A stretch of DNA of 14,714 nt from contig JBMOLK010000121.1 in the NCBI GenBank assembly GCA_049325575.1, forward strand, positions 1 through 14,714, written 5' to 3'. The first letter of the stretch is position 1. Each line of letters begins with the position of its first letter. Positions 14,546 to 14,714 of the stretch are shown piece by piece. Made by a program: the position numbers and the translations under genes. The stretch comes from JBMOLK01 sp049325575 (GTDB lineage Bacteria; Bacillota; Clostridia; Acetivibrionales; Acetivibrionaceae). The notes beneath the pieces were generated by a model. It saw only the letters and a list, made by a program, of their open reading frames with translations. It had not been told where the DNA came from and did not search any database.

Positions 14546-14714
14546 GCGTAGGGTTCATGATGATTGAGCCAAGATCGTTACAAGGTCAATTATATGGCTT
14601 TGTAATGGTCGGCCAAAGGTTAATATCAGGTTTCGTCCTATGCTTGACGCTAAAGCTTGATATTAGCCGGAGGGCAGAGTATTATATGTCCTGTAAGGCT
14701 GTACTGCAGTGCCA
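14546..14714 (+). ncRNA. Candidate structured RNA continuing past the right edge (possibly HEARO/IscB omega RNA)
   Basis: Helix 1: GATCGTTACAA (14573-14583) pairs with TTGTAATGGTC (14600-14610), 11 bp, extended by GCC (14568-14570) with GGC (14611-14613) across an AA bulge. Helix 2: GGTTAATATCA (14618-14628) pairs with TGATATTAGCC (14658-14668), 11 bp, enclosing CGTC/GACG and TTT/AAA pairs. A third small hairpin is GGGCA (14672) with TGTCC (14687). All three helices contain G-U wobbles that would be A-C mismatches on the minus strand, so the RNA is read on the plus strand. An ATGA at 14557 precedes the fold. The layout, guide-like lead followed by ATGA and a multi-helix scaffold, is reminiscent of HEARO RNAs that lie upstream of iscB/isrB genes. 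That identity rests on resemblance only; no protein gene is visible here. Confidence 0.45.

Noticed and set aside
14546..14714. Group II intron 5' end as an explanation of the right-edge RNA
   Set aside because: The characteristic GTGYG start is absent near the first helix, and no domain I-like pattern was recognised; still, the downstream sequence would be needed to exclude it fully.
1..14714. CRISPR array, tRNA, rRNA or insertion sequence
   Set aside because: No regularly spaced repeats, no tRNA-like cloverleaf ends, no rRNA-like segments and no transposase frame were found.

Overview
The window looks like the chromosome of a low-GC, cellulolytic, cellulosome-producing Firmicute of the Acetivibrio / Hungateiclostridium (Clostridium thermocellum-like) group. 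Three observations support this: an enzyme with a two-repeat type I dockerin, a SigI-RsgI pair whose anti-sigma factor ends in a family 3 cellulose-binding module, and Pro/Thr-rich linkers, all in AT-rich DNA with strong GGAGG ribosome binding sites. The species cannot be fixed from the sequence alone.

Layout, left to right. (1) 1-1160, minus: the N-terminal part of a membrane sensor (extracellular solute-binding domain, one transmembrane helix, PAS domain) that runs off the left edge. (2) 1503-3607, plus: a two-gene operon with TAATG overlap, encoding a radical SAM protein with a helix-hairpin-helix tail and its usual partner, a probable DNA-metabolism protein. Its promoter carries a near-consensus LexA (SOS) box, and the operon ends at a bidirectional terminator. 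(3) 3707-6529, minus: a 940-residue secreted GH5-GH8-dockerin enzyme, effectively a CelA-like GH8 endoglucanase with a GH5_1 domain in front. (4) 7416-9786, minus: sigI followed by rsgI, overlapping by 8 bases. RsgI has a TM segment, an Asn-Pro autocleavage-type motif and an outer CBM3, so it should sense cellulose and release SigI. (5) 10028-11763, minus: a small DUF3888 membrane-anchored protein and a 400-residue protein made of RecQ-C-terminus-like parts (RQC-like winged helix, sigma-region-4-like helices, HTH_40) without a helicase motor. (6) 11958-14241, minus: a polar amino acid ABC importer in the order lipoprotein, permease, ATPase, with a 14-bp intercistronic hairpin after the lipoprotein gene. 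(7) 14546-14714, plus: a stretch with two 11-bp helices whose wobble pairs make sense only on the plus strand. It reads as a structured RNA continuing past the right edge.

How the genes fit together. The GH5-GH8 gene beside sigI-rsgI forms a biomass-sensing and degradation locus: RsgI's CBM3 faces outward to bind cellulose, and SigI would then direct transcription of cellulosomal genes. I could not find a convincing SigI promoter in front of the enzyme, so that regulatory link is inferred from position. The radical SAM pair is a separate DNA-damage module. The ABC importer is housekeeping. The right-edge RNA and the RecQ-tail-like protein are the least explained parts. Many starts were moved inward from the longest open frame because a clear Shine-Dalgarno sequence points to an internal ATG or TTG.
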